A stretch of DNA of 64,000 nt. It comes from Oceanipulchritudo coccoides (lineage in GTDB: Bacteria > Verrucomicrobiota > Verrucomicrobiia > Opitutales > Oceanipulchritudinaceae). A model generated the notes under the pieces. It saw only the letters and a list, made by a program, of their open reading frames with translations. It was not told the DNA's origin and did no database searches. The stretch lies in assembly GCF_010500615.1 (NCBI RefSeq), contig NZ_JAAGNX010000001.1, positions 821,531-885,530 on the forward strand, in the 5' to 3' direction. How positions within the stretch are numbered: position 1 is the first letter of the stretch; the number at the start of each line of letters is the position of its first letter. The position numbers and the translations under genes were made by a program. Of the stretch, positions 25,918 to 39,910 are shown piece by piece.

Positions 25918-27948
25918 TTATTCAGTTGAATAGCGAAGCGGATACATATGCGAGGAGACATCCCTGATCGCTTCGGTGAGAGTCTTGTACGGGCGATCGA
26001 CAATGTTGACAAATCCAATACGGTAGTTTTCGCCATCGTAGCGCCCTGTTGTGGGATGATCGGCCCACTTGAACCAGTGGACCCCGACAAAGTTTGGATC
26101 GGCTGCCGCTTCCATGGCATATGTCTTATACAGTCTGGCCTGGTCCTCCAATGAGTCGCAAGGGACCAATCCGGACCCCCATACACCGTGGGAGCCAGTG
26201 CCAAAGTGGAATTCCCCGATCAGGATCGGGCGGTCCACCTCCGAAGTGGTCTCGATGTCGTGGATGGAATTCTTGTAGATGTTGTAGCTCATCACATCCA
26301 CGTGCCGGGAGGCGGCTTTCTGGACAATCGGGTTTTTTCCGTCGTAGATTGCCCCGTGAAACCGGCAACCCAGATAAAGGTGACCGGGCATGAATTCCTC
26401 CAAGGCAGCCTTGCATTGGGAGAAATAGGTATCCGCATGATGATCACAAAATTCGGCAAGATCCTGCAGGTAGGCTGGTGTTTCCTTTTCCTTGGGCAAA
26501 ACACCGACCTCCTTGAACCTTTTGTAGTTGGTTTCCCATGCTGTGTTTAGTGAATCAATTTTTCCATACTTCTTTTTGAAGAGGTTGATCATGGCGTTCT
26601 TGGCGGGTACGGATGAATCCAGTCCAATGACCTCCCGGGCCACCTGGATGCCCCTTCCCCAATGGAGCTCGTTGTCAATGAACACGCCCAGGTTCCAAGG
26701 GTCTCCGGCGTAGGATTTCGCCGCCTCTTTCACATCCCTCACCAGGCTTTTCTGGAACTCGGGCGAGAATGGGTCTGGTATCTTGTCCAGTTTCCCCAGT
26801 TCCTGCAGGCGAGGGTGGAGGATCAGGGTGTAGGGCACCATCCCGTGGCCGAGAACCGATTCAACTGACCACGCCCCGGTCGTGTTCAGCCCCCAGGAAC
26901 GCATCCTGCCAAACGTCACTTGCTGGTTTGCTTCCCTCCAGTTGGCCCCGTATTTTCGGTGCAGGTTGGCCAGGGTGAAATCATATCCGCGCTTGAAGTT
27001 TTCCTCGCGCCAGAATTCCGCTCCCGTGAGCTTTGTGAAAAAGTGTTCGCGCCCGGAAGTCGGCGTCATAGCCCCTCCTCCAACGCCAGTCACCCCGAGC
27101 GACCAGAAAAGGTATCCGTCGGGGTCAACAAACCACCATTTGCCATCGACCTTTTCGACTCTGAAGTGTCCGGTGGCAGTGAGCCGGGGCCCGTCCATCC
27201 ATCCACCATACTCGGATAATCCCTTTAGCACCGGTTGACCGGTGAATTTTTCAAGATCACGTTTCCCGTCAGCCGTGAGTTCGTCAGGATCGGTCACCCG
27301 GCCCTCCCACTTCCCGTCAATCAATTGCCCCATTGAATCAATGAGCGGTTGCGGGAGGTCATCAGGGGTGAGCTTGTCCGTCGTGTAAGCACCGGATCCA
27401 TGGGGTGTGGAGAGGTGAACTGTCCTTATTTCGCCGGTCAACCCCTTCCAGGATATCTTCAGTTCGACGCTTCTCATTTGTGAGGGATCGAGGTATCGCC
27501 AGTTGCTCTGGTGCCCACCAGGGAGGCCGCGGATCCGCCCGAATGTTTTCGTCCAAGGATGGTCTTCAGGAAAATAATCCCGATTGATCAGGATCCTCAT
27601 CAAGCGGTCTTCGCCACCCGCCACAAAATAGCGCCCGTTGATGTAGTGGTCGTTTTTCTCCTTCTCGCTGGTCGCGTGCAGACGGATATCCAGTTCAGTA
27701 CCCGTAAGGTTCTCCAATTGGGTCGCCATATGGGAGAAATCAGACAAATCCAACGGAGATTTTTGGAAATCAAACAAAATTCTCCCTTCCCCTTGTTCGC
27801 CTCTCAGGGTCACCTCATAGCGCTCCGGGGACAGTTCCTTGAGGCATAGGTCACCGCCGCTTTTTGGGGGAGTGTGACCGGCTGCCGCAGGTATCGCCGA
27901 AAGGCTCAGGATTCCAAGAATAGAAAGGGTCAGATGGATTTTACGCAT
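25918..27948 (-). CDS. Secreted GH50-like (beta-agarase family) glycosidase
   Basis: 676 residues from the ATG at 27948. A signal peptide (ends near PAAAG) is followed by a beta-sandwich carbohydrate-binding-like domain (about 35-180, with IRGLPGGHQSNWRYLDP) and a TIM barrel from about 245. WWFVDPDGYLFWSLGVTGV opens the barrel. E427 in GVFIDNELHWG is the likely acid/base and E579 in PILIGEFHFG the likely nucleophile. Their 152-residue spacing is near that of the GH50 agarase Aga50D (about 161). GH50 enzymes release disaccharide from agarose, but relatives outside the characterised group may act on other galactans. An upstream extension to 28035 lacks a signal peptide and was not used. First gene of the operon, divergent from the GntR/LacI regulator. 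Confidence 0.75.
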   Translation of the reverse strand: MRKIHLTLSILGILSLSAIPAAAGHTPPKSGGDLCLKELSPERYEVTLRGEQGEGRILFDFQKSPLDLSDFSHMATQLENLTGTELDIRLHATSEKEKNDHYINGRYFVAGGEDRLMRILINRDYFPEDHPWTKTFGRIRGLPGGHQSNWRYLDPSQMRSVELKISWKGLTGEIRTVHLSTPHGSGAYTTDKLTPDDLPQPLIDSMGQLIDGKWEGRVTDPDELTADGKRDLEKFTGQPVLKGLSEYGGWMDGPRLTATGHFRVEKVDGKWWFVDPDGYLFWSLGVTGVGGGAMTPTSGREHFFTKLTGAEFWREENFKRGYDFTLANLHRKYGANWREANQQVTFGRMRSWGLNTTGAWSVESVLGHGMVPYTLILHPRLQELGKLDKIPDPFSPEFQKSLVRDVKEAAKSYAGDPWNLGVFIDNELHWGRGIQVAREVIGLDSSVPAKNAMINLFKKKYGKIDSLNTAWETNYKRFKEVGVLPKEKETPAYLQDLAEFCDHHADTYFSQCKAALEEFMPGHLYLGCRFHGAIYDGKNPIVQKAASRHVDVMSYNIYKNSIHDIETTSEVDRPILIGEFHFGTGSHGVWGSGLVPCDSLEDQARLYKTYAMEAAADPNFVGVHWFKWADHPTTGRYDGENYRIGFVNIVDRPYKTLTEAIRDVSSHMYPLRYSTE

Positions 27949-28031
27949 TGGGAAAGGGTATTGTTGATCCCCTCGGGGATAGGTAGGCACGGCGATTGAG
28001 CCAAGAATTAGTCTGAATTCTGTCGCAACTT

Positions 28032-28095
28032 GCAAGAGAAAAGATTGCGCACAAGAATCTTGCCATTTTGTCTGATTTAAACTGTGTTTGTCTGA
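28032..28095. promoter_or_regulatory. Divergent regulatory region with two TTGTCTGA boxes
   Basis: In the 169 bases between the GH50-like operon and the regulator gene, TTGTCTGA occurs at 28068-28075 and 28088-28095, exactly 20 bases (two helical turns) apart. An inverted pair, GCAAGA (28032-28037) and TCTTGC (28058-28063), lies beside them. The position suits an operator for the adjacent regulator acting on itself and on the operon; this is not proven. Confidence 0.5.
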
Positions 28096-28117
28096 AACTT
28101 CTCAGCATTTATGACAT

Positions 28118-29212
28118 ATGAATAATCCGATCGACAGCAACCGCCCTGAACAGGTGACAACAAAGACGAACCGGCGGGATTTTGCCAGCGAGCAGATCAA
28201 ACATTACATACGCTCCCATCGAATGCAGCCAGGGGAATTGCTGCCGCCGATTCGCGCCTTTTCGGAACACCTGGATATCAGCCGTGATGCGGTCTGGCGT
28301 GCCTTGCGGGTCTTGCAGGAGGAAAAGTGGGTCCGTCCGAAGGCAAACAAGCGCTATTTAGTCTCGGATGACGTTTACACGGAGATTCTGCGCTCCCTGC
28401 GGGTACGCGCGGTCTTTTCGGGAAACAAGTACATTTATTTCTCCGGTTTTCGCCGCCTTGCGGATGCCTTGAAGAAGGAGTGCGACTATCACAATCTGGA
28501 ACTTGAGATCAATCTGCTCCCGCTTGAGGAGGAGCCTCCGGAATCCATCTGGAAAGATTGTGATGCCTTGCTGATTGGCAGTCGCAGCAGCAGCGCACTC
28601 CTGAAGCACAGCAAGGGCTTCGATGTTCCGGTGATCGGGCTCGATGCGGATTACAGCGACCGCTACTTTGCGAATATTGTCACCGATCACCATCAGGGTG
28701 GGCGCATGGCAGCCGAACGCCTCATCCTTCAGGGATCAAAAAGCATTTGTATCGCTCACTTCGGCGGGTCTGAGAATAATCCGAGGATCAAGGCCCGCAT
28801 TGATGGCTTTCGTCTGGCCTGGCTCGAAGCTGGCCGCCCCGAGGACTCCCTGACCGTCGCGCCCATTGAATGGGATGAAAATAATTTCAAGGTTGCCCTG
28901 AACATACAGAATTACCTGAAGTCGCACCCCCCGAAAAGTGACTTCTTTGTCACCGACGGCCGGCTCGCCGTGACCTTCCTCGAGGTGCTTGGGTTCATGG
29001 ATGTGTCCATTCCTGAGGGGCTCCGGCTCATCGGGTATGACGGCGCACAGATGGGGGGTATGGCCAGTCCGCCGATGACCACCATCCAGCAGGATATGGA
29101 TAAGATTGCCCAGATGGCCATTGCCCGCGTCGGGCAGATTGCGGAGTCGTCTGAGGGGGAATCCCCCTTGGTGAGGGTTGCCCCGCTCCTTATTGAACGC
29201 CTCTCCGGATAG
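28118..29212 (+). CDS. GntR-HTH/LacI-sensor transcriptional regulator
   Basis: 364 residues. The N-terminal winged helix (about 20-85) is GntR type: ASEQIKHYIRSHRMQPGELLPPIRAFSEHLDISRDAVWRALRVL. The C-terminal 270 residues are a LacI/periplasmic-binding sensor (DALLIGSRSSS, VPVIGLDADYSDRYFANIVTDHHQGGRMAAERL, GLRLIGYDG). This AraR-like chimera usually binds a sugar and acts as repressor. It is transcribed divergently from the GH50-like operon and lies before the nine-gene sulfatase operon, so it is the best candidate for local control of both. The TTGTCTGA boxes directly upstream are its most likely operator. Confidence 0.88.
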   Translation: MNNPIDSNRPEQVTTKTNRRDFASEQIKHYIRSHRMQPGELLPPIRAFSEHLDISRDAVWRALRVLQEEKWVRPKANKRYLVSDDVYTEILRSLRVRAVFSGNKYIYFSGFRRLADALKKECDYHNLELEINLLPLEEEPPESIWKDCDALLIGSRSSSALLKHSKGFDVPVIGLDADYSDRYFANIVTDHHQGGRMAAERLILQGSKSICIAHFGGSENNPRIKARIDGFRLAWLEAGRPEDSLTVAPIEWDENNFKVALNIQNYLKSHPPKSDFFVTDGRLAVTFLEVLGFMDVSIPEGLRLIGYDGAQMGGMASPPMTTIQQDMDKIAQMAIARVGQIAESSEGESPLVRVAPLLIERLSG

Positions 29213-29263
29213 GGAAAAATGGGATTTGCCGCACATTAGCTGATGGTCGTCCGCCGGCCAAAA

Positions 29264-29289
29264 CTAAACTCTTACGGAATAAAGTTTAG
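29264..29289. promoter_or_regulatory. Inverted repeat CTAAACT-N12-AGTTTAG before the sulfatase operon
   Basis: Perfect 7-base arms (29264-29270 and 29283-29289) with a 12-base spacer lie 50 bases before the preferred start of the nine-gene operon. The 12-base spacer matches that of the TTTTGTCT/AGACAAAA inverted repeat at 49375-49402, although the arm sequence differs. Operator function is inferred from position. Confidence 0.45.
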
Positions 29290-29339
29290 AGTTGCGTAGC
29301 GAACGGATGACAGGAAAATGCGCGTATGGAGGAGAAAGA

Positions 29340-30926
29340 GTGAAGGGGAGGAATCTGAAGAAAGTGACCTGGGAATGCTGTTTTGGGATGGGCCTGTGGC
29401 TGTTTGGATGCGCATCGCTTTTGGGAGTGGGGTCGCCGAACATCATAGTGATATATGCGGATGACGTTGGGTACGGGGACCTTGGGAGTTACGGTGCGAC
29501 GGGTGTGGACACGCCGAATCTGGACCTGCTTGCTAAAGGCGGATTACGCTTCACATCGGCGTATGCGGCTTCCTCTACCTGCACCCCATCCCGTTATTCC
29601 CTGCTGACCGGGGAATATGCCTTCAGGAACAAGGAGGCGCACATTTTGCGTGGCAACGCGCCGTTGATAATCGACACCGGGAAAGCCACGCTACCCTCGT
29701 TATTAAAGAGTCGAGGCTACGTGACCGGGCTGGTTGGAAAGTGGCATCTTGGCCTTGGCGGGCAGGGTGAGCCGCTGGATTGGAACGGGGAGATTGCGCC
29801 TGGCCCTCGAGAAGTGGGATTCGACTATTCATATCACATGGCGGCGACGGGTGACCGAGTACCGAGTGTGTATATCGAGAACGGGCGGATTGTGGATTTG
29901 GATGCGGAGGACCCGGTTGAAGTCAGCTATCAGGACCCGGTTGGGACAGACCCGACAGGCCACACTCATCCCGGGCTGTTGAAGAACCAGGCCGACTATC
30001 AGCATGCCTATACAATCGTTGATGGGACGAGCCGGATCGGATATATGAGCGGGGGGAATTCCGCCCGATGGACCGATGAGGAATTGCCGGACATTTTTTT
30101 GGGAAAGGCGGTTGAATTCATTGAATCGAACAAGATGAATCCCTTTTTTCTGTATTATGCGACCCATGAAAACCATGTCCCGCGAATTCCGCACCCACGC
30201 TTTCGCGGCTCAAGCGGGTTGGGAGTACGCGGTGATGCGATTGTGCAGATGGACTGGGGGGTTGGAATTCTGCTGGAAACCTTGAATCGGCTCGGGCTGG
30301 AAGAAAACACGCTTATTATTTTCTCAAGCGACAACGGGCCGGTGCTCTTTGACGGGTATTATGATGGAGCCTATGAGATGAATGGCGACCACCGTGCATC
30401 GGGCCCATGGCGTGGCGGCAAATACAGTGCGTGGGAAGGTGGGACCCGCATGCCCTTTATTGTTTCGTGGCCTGGAGCAATCGCGCCGGGAGTGACGGAT
30501 GCCCTGTTCAGCCAGGTTGACCTGCTGGCCAGCCTTGCTGCCCTTGCTGGCGCGGAAGTCCCGGAAGGGGAAGCACGTGACAGTTTGAATATGATCGAGA
30601 CCCTGACTGGACGGTCTCAGACCGGGCGGGAGTATCTGGTCCAGCAGGGAGTTGGAATTGAATCCCTCCGTGATGGGCCGTGGAAATATGTCCCGAAGGG
30701 AGTCATGAGGGACCGCAGGAAAATTGGCATTGTAGACAAGCAGAGTATTTCCGCGCCCGGCCTCTTGTATTATCTTCCGGAAGACCCAGGCGAGCAGAAC
30801 AACCTCGCGGGGTTGTATCCCGAGAAGGTGAAGAAAATGAAATCGCTTCTCGAGCGTGAGCTGGGCGGGATTGGTCACGATGACAAGGAAGCGGACCTGA
30901 TGGGAGGAGCGATTGAACGACCCTGA
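29340..30926 (+). CDS. Secreted sulfatase (CTPSR), first gene of the nine-gene operon
   Basis: S1 sulfatase, about 528 residues from a GTG at 29340, chosen because GGAGGAGAAAG stands just before it and because the result is a clean N-terminus with a signal segment (CCFGMGLWLFGCASLLGVGS). Starts at ATG 29307 or TTG 29292 are possible but have no ribosome-binding site. PNIIVIYADDVGYGDLGSYG and SSTCTPSRYSLLTGEY follow, with formylglycine site C81, GKWHLGLG and IFSSDNGPV. It is a paralogue of the signal-less sulfatase at 21361, so one desulfation step may exist both outside and inside the cell. It lies 18 bases before the next sulfatase. Confidence 0.9.
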   Translation: MKGRNLKKVTWECCFGMGLWLFGCASLLGVGSPNIIVIYADDVGYGDLGSYGATGVDTPNLDLLAKGGLRFTSAYAASSTCTPSRYSLLTGEYAFRNKEAHILRGNAPLIIDTGKATLPSLLKSRGYVTGLVGKWHLGLGGQGEPLDWNGEIAPGPREVGFDYSYHMAATGDRVPSVYIENGRIVDLDAEDPVEVSYQDPVGTDPTGHTHPGLLKNQADYQHAYTIVDGTSRIGYMSGGNSARWTDEELPDIFLGKAVEFIESNKMNPFFLYYATHENHVPRIPHPRFRGSSGLGVRGDAIVQMDWGVGILLETLNRLGLEENTLIIFSSDNGPVLFDGYYDGAYEMNGDHRASGPWRGGKYSAWEGGTRMPFIVSWPGAIAPGVTDALFSQVDLLASLAALAGAEVPEGEARDSLNMIETLTGRSQTGREYLVQQGVGIESLRDGPWKYVPKGVMRDRRKIGIVDKQSISAPGLLYYLPEDPGEQNNLAGLYPEKVKKMKSLLERELGGIGHDDKEADLMGGAIERP

Positions 30927-30944
30927 GAATAGAGATAAACCACG

Positions 30945-35595
<4,651 letters not shown>

Positions 35596-35603
35596 TCCAG
35601 ACA

Positions 35604-36998
35604 ATGAAAAACACCTTAAATATACACCTGCCACGTTCACTGCTCTGTCTTGCGGGACTGGGTCTTCTGGCAACTCAGCCCCTTTTCGCGAAGAACCCCA
35701 ATCTGATTGTCATCCTGACGGATGACCAAGGCTACAATGACGTCGGTTTCAATGGTGGAACGGAGATACCGACCCCTCATATTGACACGATCGCGTCCAA
35801 CGGAATCCGATTTACCAACGGCTATGTCAGCTACTCCGTGTGTGGACCCAGCCGGGCGGGATTGCTGACCGGGCGTTACCAGGACCGCTTTGGGTTCACG
35901 CGAAATCCGACGATCGACCCATCAGTGCCCCATGCCGGCATTCCCCTCGAGGAAAAGAACATTGCCGAAGTGCTCTCACCAACCGGTTACCAAAGCATGA
36001 TCATCGGCAAGTGGCACATGGGATCACATCCGCAAAACCATCCCCTGAACCGCGGTTTTGATGAGTTCTACGGGTTCCTCGCTGGTGGGCACCAGTATTT
36101 CCCGAGCGAGCTGACCCTCAACGACCTCTCTGAAGTCAGCAAAAAGTGGGAATGGTACAGGACAAAACTGCTTCGTGATCATACGCGGGTCGAGGAGACA
36201 GAATACCTCACAGACGCATTCAGCCGGGAGGCGGTGAGCTTTGTCGAGCGGCAGGCCTGCTCTGAGAAGCCCTTCTTCCTGTATCTTGCCTATAATGCCC
36301 CACACGCGCCGCTTCAAGCGACGGAAAAATATCTCAAACGATTCAAGCACATCAAGGACAAGAAACGGCGCACTTACGCCGCCATGGTCAGCGCCGTGGA
36401 TGACGGGGTAGGGCTGTTATTGAATGCACTAGAGGAGAAGGAATTGATGGAGGACACGATTATCATATTCCTTTCGGACAACGGGGGATCCTCGAAGAAT
36501 GCATCGGACAACACTCCATTGCGCGATTGGAAAGCCTCCCTGTTCGAAGGCGGTGTGCGTGTCCCGTTTGCCATTCAGTGGAAAAACCACCTTCCAGCCG
36601 GGGTTGATTACGACCACCCGGTCATTTCACTTGATATTCTTCCAACAATCGCGGAGTTGTCCGGTTCTCCTGTATCTTCCGAGCGGCCGCTTGACGGCGT
36701 GAATCTGATTCCTTTCCTGACCGGGGAGAAAGAGGAAAGGCCGCATGAGCAGCTGTTCTGGCGCACACTGCAGAATGACGACTGGGCAATTCGCAAAGGC
36801 GACATCAAGCTGGTGCGTTCCAGGACCAAGGAGAAGAAGGCGGATTTGTATGACCTTGCCCGTGACATGGTGGAAAGCACGGACCTTTCCTCCTCGATGA
36901 AGAAGGAAAAGAATGAACTGCAGACTGCTTGGGATAATTGGGAGGCGCAATTGAAGCCGTTGGCCTTTCCCGCAAACAACTATAACTGGTGGGATTGA
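35604..36998 (+). CDS. Secreted sulfatase (CGPSR)
   Basis: 464-residue S1 sulfatase. A signal peptide ends TQPLFA, then PNLIVILTDDQGYNDVGFNG, SYSVCGPSRAGLLTGRYQDRFGF with formylglycine site C80, GKWHMGS and FLSDNGGSSKN. It is close to the sulfatase at 38513 and to the core of the modular enzyme at 8145 (shared NAPH(A/L/S), TYAAMVSA(V/M)DDG). Fourth gene of the operon, only 8 bases after the LacZ-like gene. Confidence 0.92.
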   Translation: MKNTLNIHLPRSLLCLAGLGLLATQPLFAKNPNLIVILTDDQGYNDVGFNGGTEIPTPHIDTIASNGIRFTNGYVSYSVCGPSRAGLLTGRYQDRFGFTRNPTIDPSVPHAGIPLEEKNIAEVLSPTGYQSMIIGKWHMGSHPQNHPLNRGFDEFYGFLAGGHQYFPSELTLNDLSEVSKKWEWYRTKLLRDHTRVEETEYLTDAFSREAVSFVERQACSEKPFFLYLAYNAPHAPLQATEKYLKRFKHIKDKKRRTYAAMVSAVDDGVGLLLNALEEKELMEDTIIIFLSDNGGSSKNASDNTPLRDWKASLFEGGVRVPFAIQWKNHLPAGVDYDHPVISLDILPTIAELSGSPVSSERPLDGVNLIPFLTGEKEERPHEQLFWRTLQNDDWAIRKGDIKLVRSRTKEKKADLYDLARDMVESTDLSSSMKKEKNELQTAWDNWEAQLKPLAFPANNYNWWD

Positions 36999-37026
36999 TT
37001 CCACTCAAACCTTGAAAGACACAATT

Positions 37027-38487
37027 ATGAAATCGCTCTTTAACATATTGCTCATTGGAGCGGCCACAATGCCCGGTTCCAATGCCTTCGCCTCCTCGAC
37101 GAAGCCCAATCTCCTGATCATCCACACGGATGAGCACAATTTCCGCACGCTCGGATGTTATCGCGACCAACTGCCCGAAGACCAGGCCTTCGTCTGGGGA
37201 AAAGGGGTGAAGGTGGATACTCCGCATATCGATTCCATCGCCAGGGATGGTGCCTTGTTCACGAGCTTTTATGCCGCTTCCCCGGTCTGCACGCCTTCAC
37301 GGGCGTCATTTGTTACCGGGTTGTATCCGGTTGCCACTGGCTCCGCGAGAAACGACATGCCCCTGCATGACAACATGGTGACTTTCGCCGAAATCCTCAA
37401 GGACGGAGGCTACGCTACCGCTTATATCGGCAAGTGGCATCTTGACGGGGATGCCAAGCCGGGGTGGGCACCTGCACGCAAGTTCGGGTTTGAAGATAAC
37501 CGGTACATGTTCAACCGCGGTCATTGGAAGCTTTTTGAGGAAACAGGTGACGGGCCAAAAGTCGGCGGCAGTTACAATCCGGAAAACGAGCGCTACCGGT
37601 ACGATATCTCCACGGCAACGGACAAATCCTTCGCCACCGATTTTCTCGCCGACAAGGCCATTGAAATAATCGATCGCGACAAGGAAAAGCCGTTTTGCCT
37701 GATGCTCTCCCTGCCTGACCCGCATGGCCCCAACTCGGTCAGGGAACCGTACGACTCGATGTATTCACACCTCAAGTTTGAAGAGCCCAGGACTTTGAGG
37801 GCTGCATTGAAAAGTTCCCCCAAATGGAGCTCGGTGACCGGAAAGAATTCTGCTCAAACACTCAAGCAGGAACAGATGGCGGATTACTTCGGGATGGTCA
37901 AATGCATCGACGATAACGTCGGAAAAATTCTGAAGTATCTAAAAGATCATGACCTGGAAAAGAACACGATAGTTGTCTTCACTTCGGATCACGGCGACTC
38001 GATGGGCGAGCATGCCAAGCACAACAAGGGAACGCCATGGGAAACCTCGGCCGGGATTCCCTTCATTATAAAGTACCCCGGACAGATCAAGCCGGGCAAG
38101 CTGGTCCATACTGCTTACAGTACGGTTGACTTCGCCCCGACAGTCCTCGGGATCATGGGGGTTGATTCAGGCAGGGAATTCCACGGTTTGAACGGATCCT
38201 CCGAGCTGCTCGGACCGGAATGCGCATCAACCGGGGACCGAATTGTCTATATCACCAATGCCGGAAGCCGATGGGTGGCGGCGGTGGATGATCGCTATAA
38301 GCTGGTCATCTCACCTAGTGAGAAGCCCTGGCTCTTTGATCTTGAGAAAGATCCGGACGAGCTGATTAACTTCTACAGAAATCCAGACTACAAGGAAATC
38401 GGTGAACGGCTCAAGAATTCACTGGTCACCCAAATGAAAGCCTTCAAGGAACCGGCTCTAAAAAAGAACAATCTCAAATTTGACTAA
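37027..38487 (+). CDS. Secreted sulfatase (CTPSR, HTDEHNFRTLGCY type)
   Basis: 486-residue S1 sulfatase from the ATG at 37027; a TTG at 37012 would only add five residues. A signal peptide ends SNAFA, then PNLLIIHTDEHNFRTLGCYR, ASPVCTPSRASFVTGLYP with formylglycine site C88, GKWHLDGD and VFTSDHGDSMGEH. The N-terminal metal-site segment (TDEH rather than ADD or TDD) and SDHGD mark a different subfamily from its neighbours, probably acting on another sulfate position. Fifth gene of the operon, 28 and 25 bases from its neighbours. Confidence 0.9.
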   Translation: MKSLFNILLIGAATMPGSNAFASSTKPNLLIIHTDEHNFRTLGCYRDQLPEDQAFVWGKGVKVDTPHIDSIARDGALFTSFYAASPVCTPSRASFVTGLYPVATGSARNDMPLHDNMVTFAEILKDGGYATAYIGKWHLDGDAKPGWAPARKFGFEDNRYMFNRGHWKLFEETGDGPKVGGSYNPENERYRYDISTATDKSFATDFLADKAIEIIDRDKEKPFCLMLSLPDPHGPNSVREPYDSMYSHLKFEEPRTLRAALKSSPKWSSVTGKNSAQTLKQEQMADYFGMVKCIDDNVGKILKYLKDHDLEKNTIVVFTSDHGDSMGEHAKHNKGTPWETSAGIPFIIKYPGQIKPGKLVHTAYSTVDFAPTVLGIMGVDSGREFHGLNGSSELLGPECASTGDRIVYITNAGSRWVAAVDDRYKLVISPSEKPWLFDLEKDPDELINFYRNPDYKEIGERLKNSLVTQMKAFKEPALKKNNLKFD

Positions 38488-38512
38488 TTGAAAACTGTTA
38501 ACAGGAAAACCA

Positions 38513-39898
38513 ATGAATCCTAAATTCCTTATTCCCAGCCTGAGCCTGTGCCTTGCCGCTTTCTCCATGGAGGCGGCTGATCAACCCAACCTGATCGTCA
38601 TCATGGCGGATGATCTCGGTTATGCCGATGTCGGTTTTAACGGATGTACAGACATCCCCACTCCGCACATTGACTCCATAGCCGACCAGGGAGTCCGTTT
38701 TTCCAGCGGCTATGTTTCCTATGCCGTTTGTGGACCGAGCCGTGCAGGCTTCATGACCGGTCGCTACCAACAACGCTTCGGGTTCGAAAGAAATCCACAA
38801 TACCAACCGGGTGATCCCAATATGGGCCTCCCCCTTGAGGAGGAAACGATGGCGACCGTGTTGAAGAAGGTCGGCTACACCTCTGGGATCGTTGGCAAGT
38901 GGCACCTGGGCGCGCATCCGGACTTGCATCCGCTGAATCGTGGATTCGATTTCTTTTACGGCCACCTTGGAGGCGGTCACCGGTATATGCCCGAGGACCT
39001 GGTTATTCAGGACAGTTATTCTGCCACGGATGAGCAGGAGAGCTACCGGACATGGATCCTCCGGAACCATGAGGCGGTTGCGCCGACCAAATATCTCACG
39101 GATGAATTTTCGGATGCGGCGGTTGAGTTTGTCTCTGTGAACAAGGACAAGCCGTTTTTCTTGTTTTTGTCCTACAACGCCCCGCATCTTCCCCTTCAGG
39201 CGACTGAAAAGTACCTCGCGAGATTTTCCGATATCAAGGATGAGAAGCGCCGGACCTACGCCGCCATGGTGAGCGCTGTCGATGACGGGGTAGGGCGTGT
39301 CCTGACCACTCTTCGCGAGAACGGGCTGGAGGAGAACACGCTGGTCTTTTTCCTTTCAGACAACGGAGGTCCGATTTCCAAAAACGCCTCCCGTAACACG
39401 CCCTTAAAGGGAGCAAAGGGTGATGCCTGGGAAGGCGGTTTCCGCGTCCCCTTCGCGATGCAATGGCTTGGGAAGGTTCCTTCCGGGAAGACCTACGACA
39501 AGCCTGTCAGCTCGCTGGATATCTTCGCGACGATCACCGGGTTGTCTCAGGCCCCAGTCAGTCCCGAGCGGCCCCTTGACGGTGTGAACCTGGTGCCGTT
39601 CCTGACCGGAGACAACACCTGTACGCCGCACAAGGCAATCTACCTGAGGAAGTTTGACCAGCAACGCTACGCAATCCGAAAGGATGATTTCAAACTGGTA
39701 ATTCCCGGACCGGACAAGGCTCCGCTGCTTTTCAATCTCGAGAAGGATATCGGGGAACAGCGCAATATCCTTTCCTCACACAAGGACATTGCAAAAGAGC
39801 TGGACGAGATGCGTCTTGAATGGAGTTCGGAATTGATGGATCCCCGTTTCCTTGGGCTGATCCACTCGGAGAGCTGGCAGAGAAACCGCAACAAATAG
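38513..39898 (+). CDS. Secreted sulfatase (CGPSR)
   Basis: 461-residue S1 sulfatase with a signal peptide ending SMEA. PNLIVIMADDLGYADVGFNG and SYAVCGPSRAGFMTGRYQQRFGFERNPQY follow, with formylglycine site C73, then GKWHLGA and FLSDNGGPISKN. RYQQRFGFERNPQY is identical in the modular sulfatase at 8145, which argues for a recent common origin of the two domains. An AGGA precedes the ATG. Sixth gene of the operon, 12 bases before the next. Confidence 0.92.
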   Translation: MNPKFLIPSLSLCLAAFSMEAADQPNLIVIMADDLGYADVGFNGCTDIPTPHIDSIADQGVRFSSGYVSYAVCGPSRAGFMTGRYQQRFGFERNPQYQPGDPNMGLPLEEETMATVLKKVGYTSGIVGKWHLGAHPDLHPLNRGFDFFYGHLGGGHRYMPEDLVIQDSYSATDEQESYRTWILRNHEAVAPTKYLTDEFSDAAVEFVSVNKDKPFFLFLSYNAPHLPLQATEKYLARFSDIKDEKRRTYAAMVSAVDDGVGRVLTTLRENGLEENTLVFFLSDNGGPISKNASRNTPLKGAKGDAWEGGFRVPFAMQWLGKVPSGKTYDKPVSSLDIFATITGLSQAPVSPERPLDGVNLVPFLTGDNTCTPHKAIYLRKFDQQRYAIRKDDFKLVIPGPDKAPLLFNLEKDIGEQRNILSSHKDIAKELDEMRLEWSSELMDPRFLGLIHSESWQRNRNK

Positions 39899-39910
39899 AA
39901 TTATAAAATC

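Noticed and set aside
25884-26204. N-terminal extension of the GPH symporter frame
   Set aside because: The 107 extra residues overlap the GH50-like coding sequence, are not hydrophobic or conserved-looking, and the internal ATG at 25883 gives a normal symporter N-terminus.
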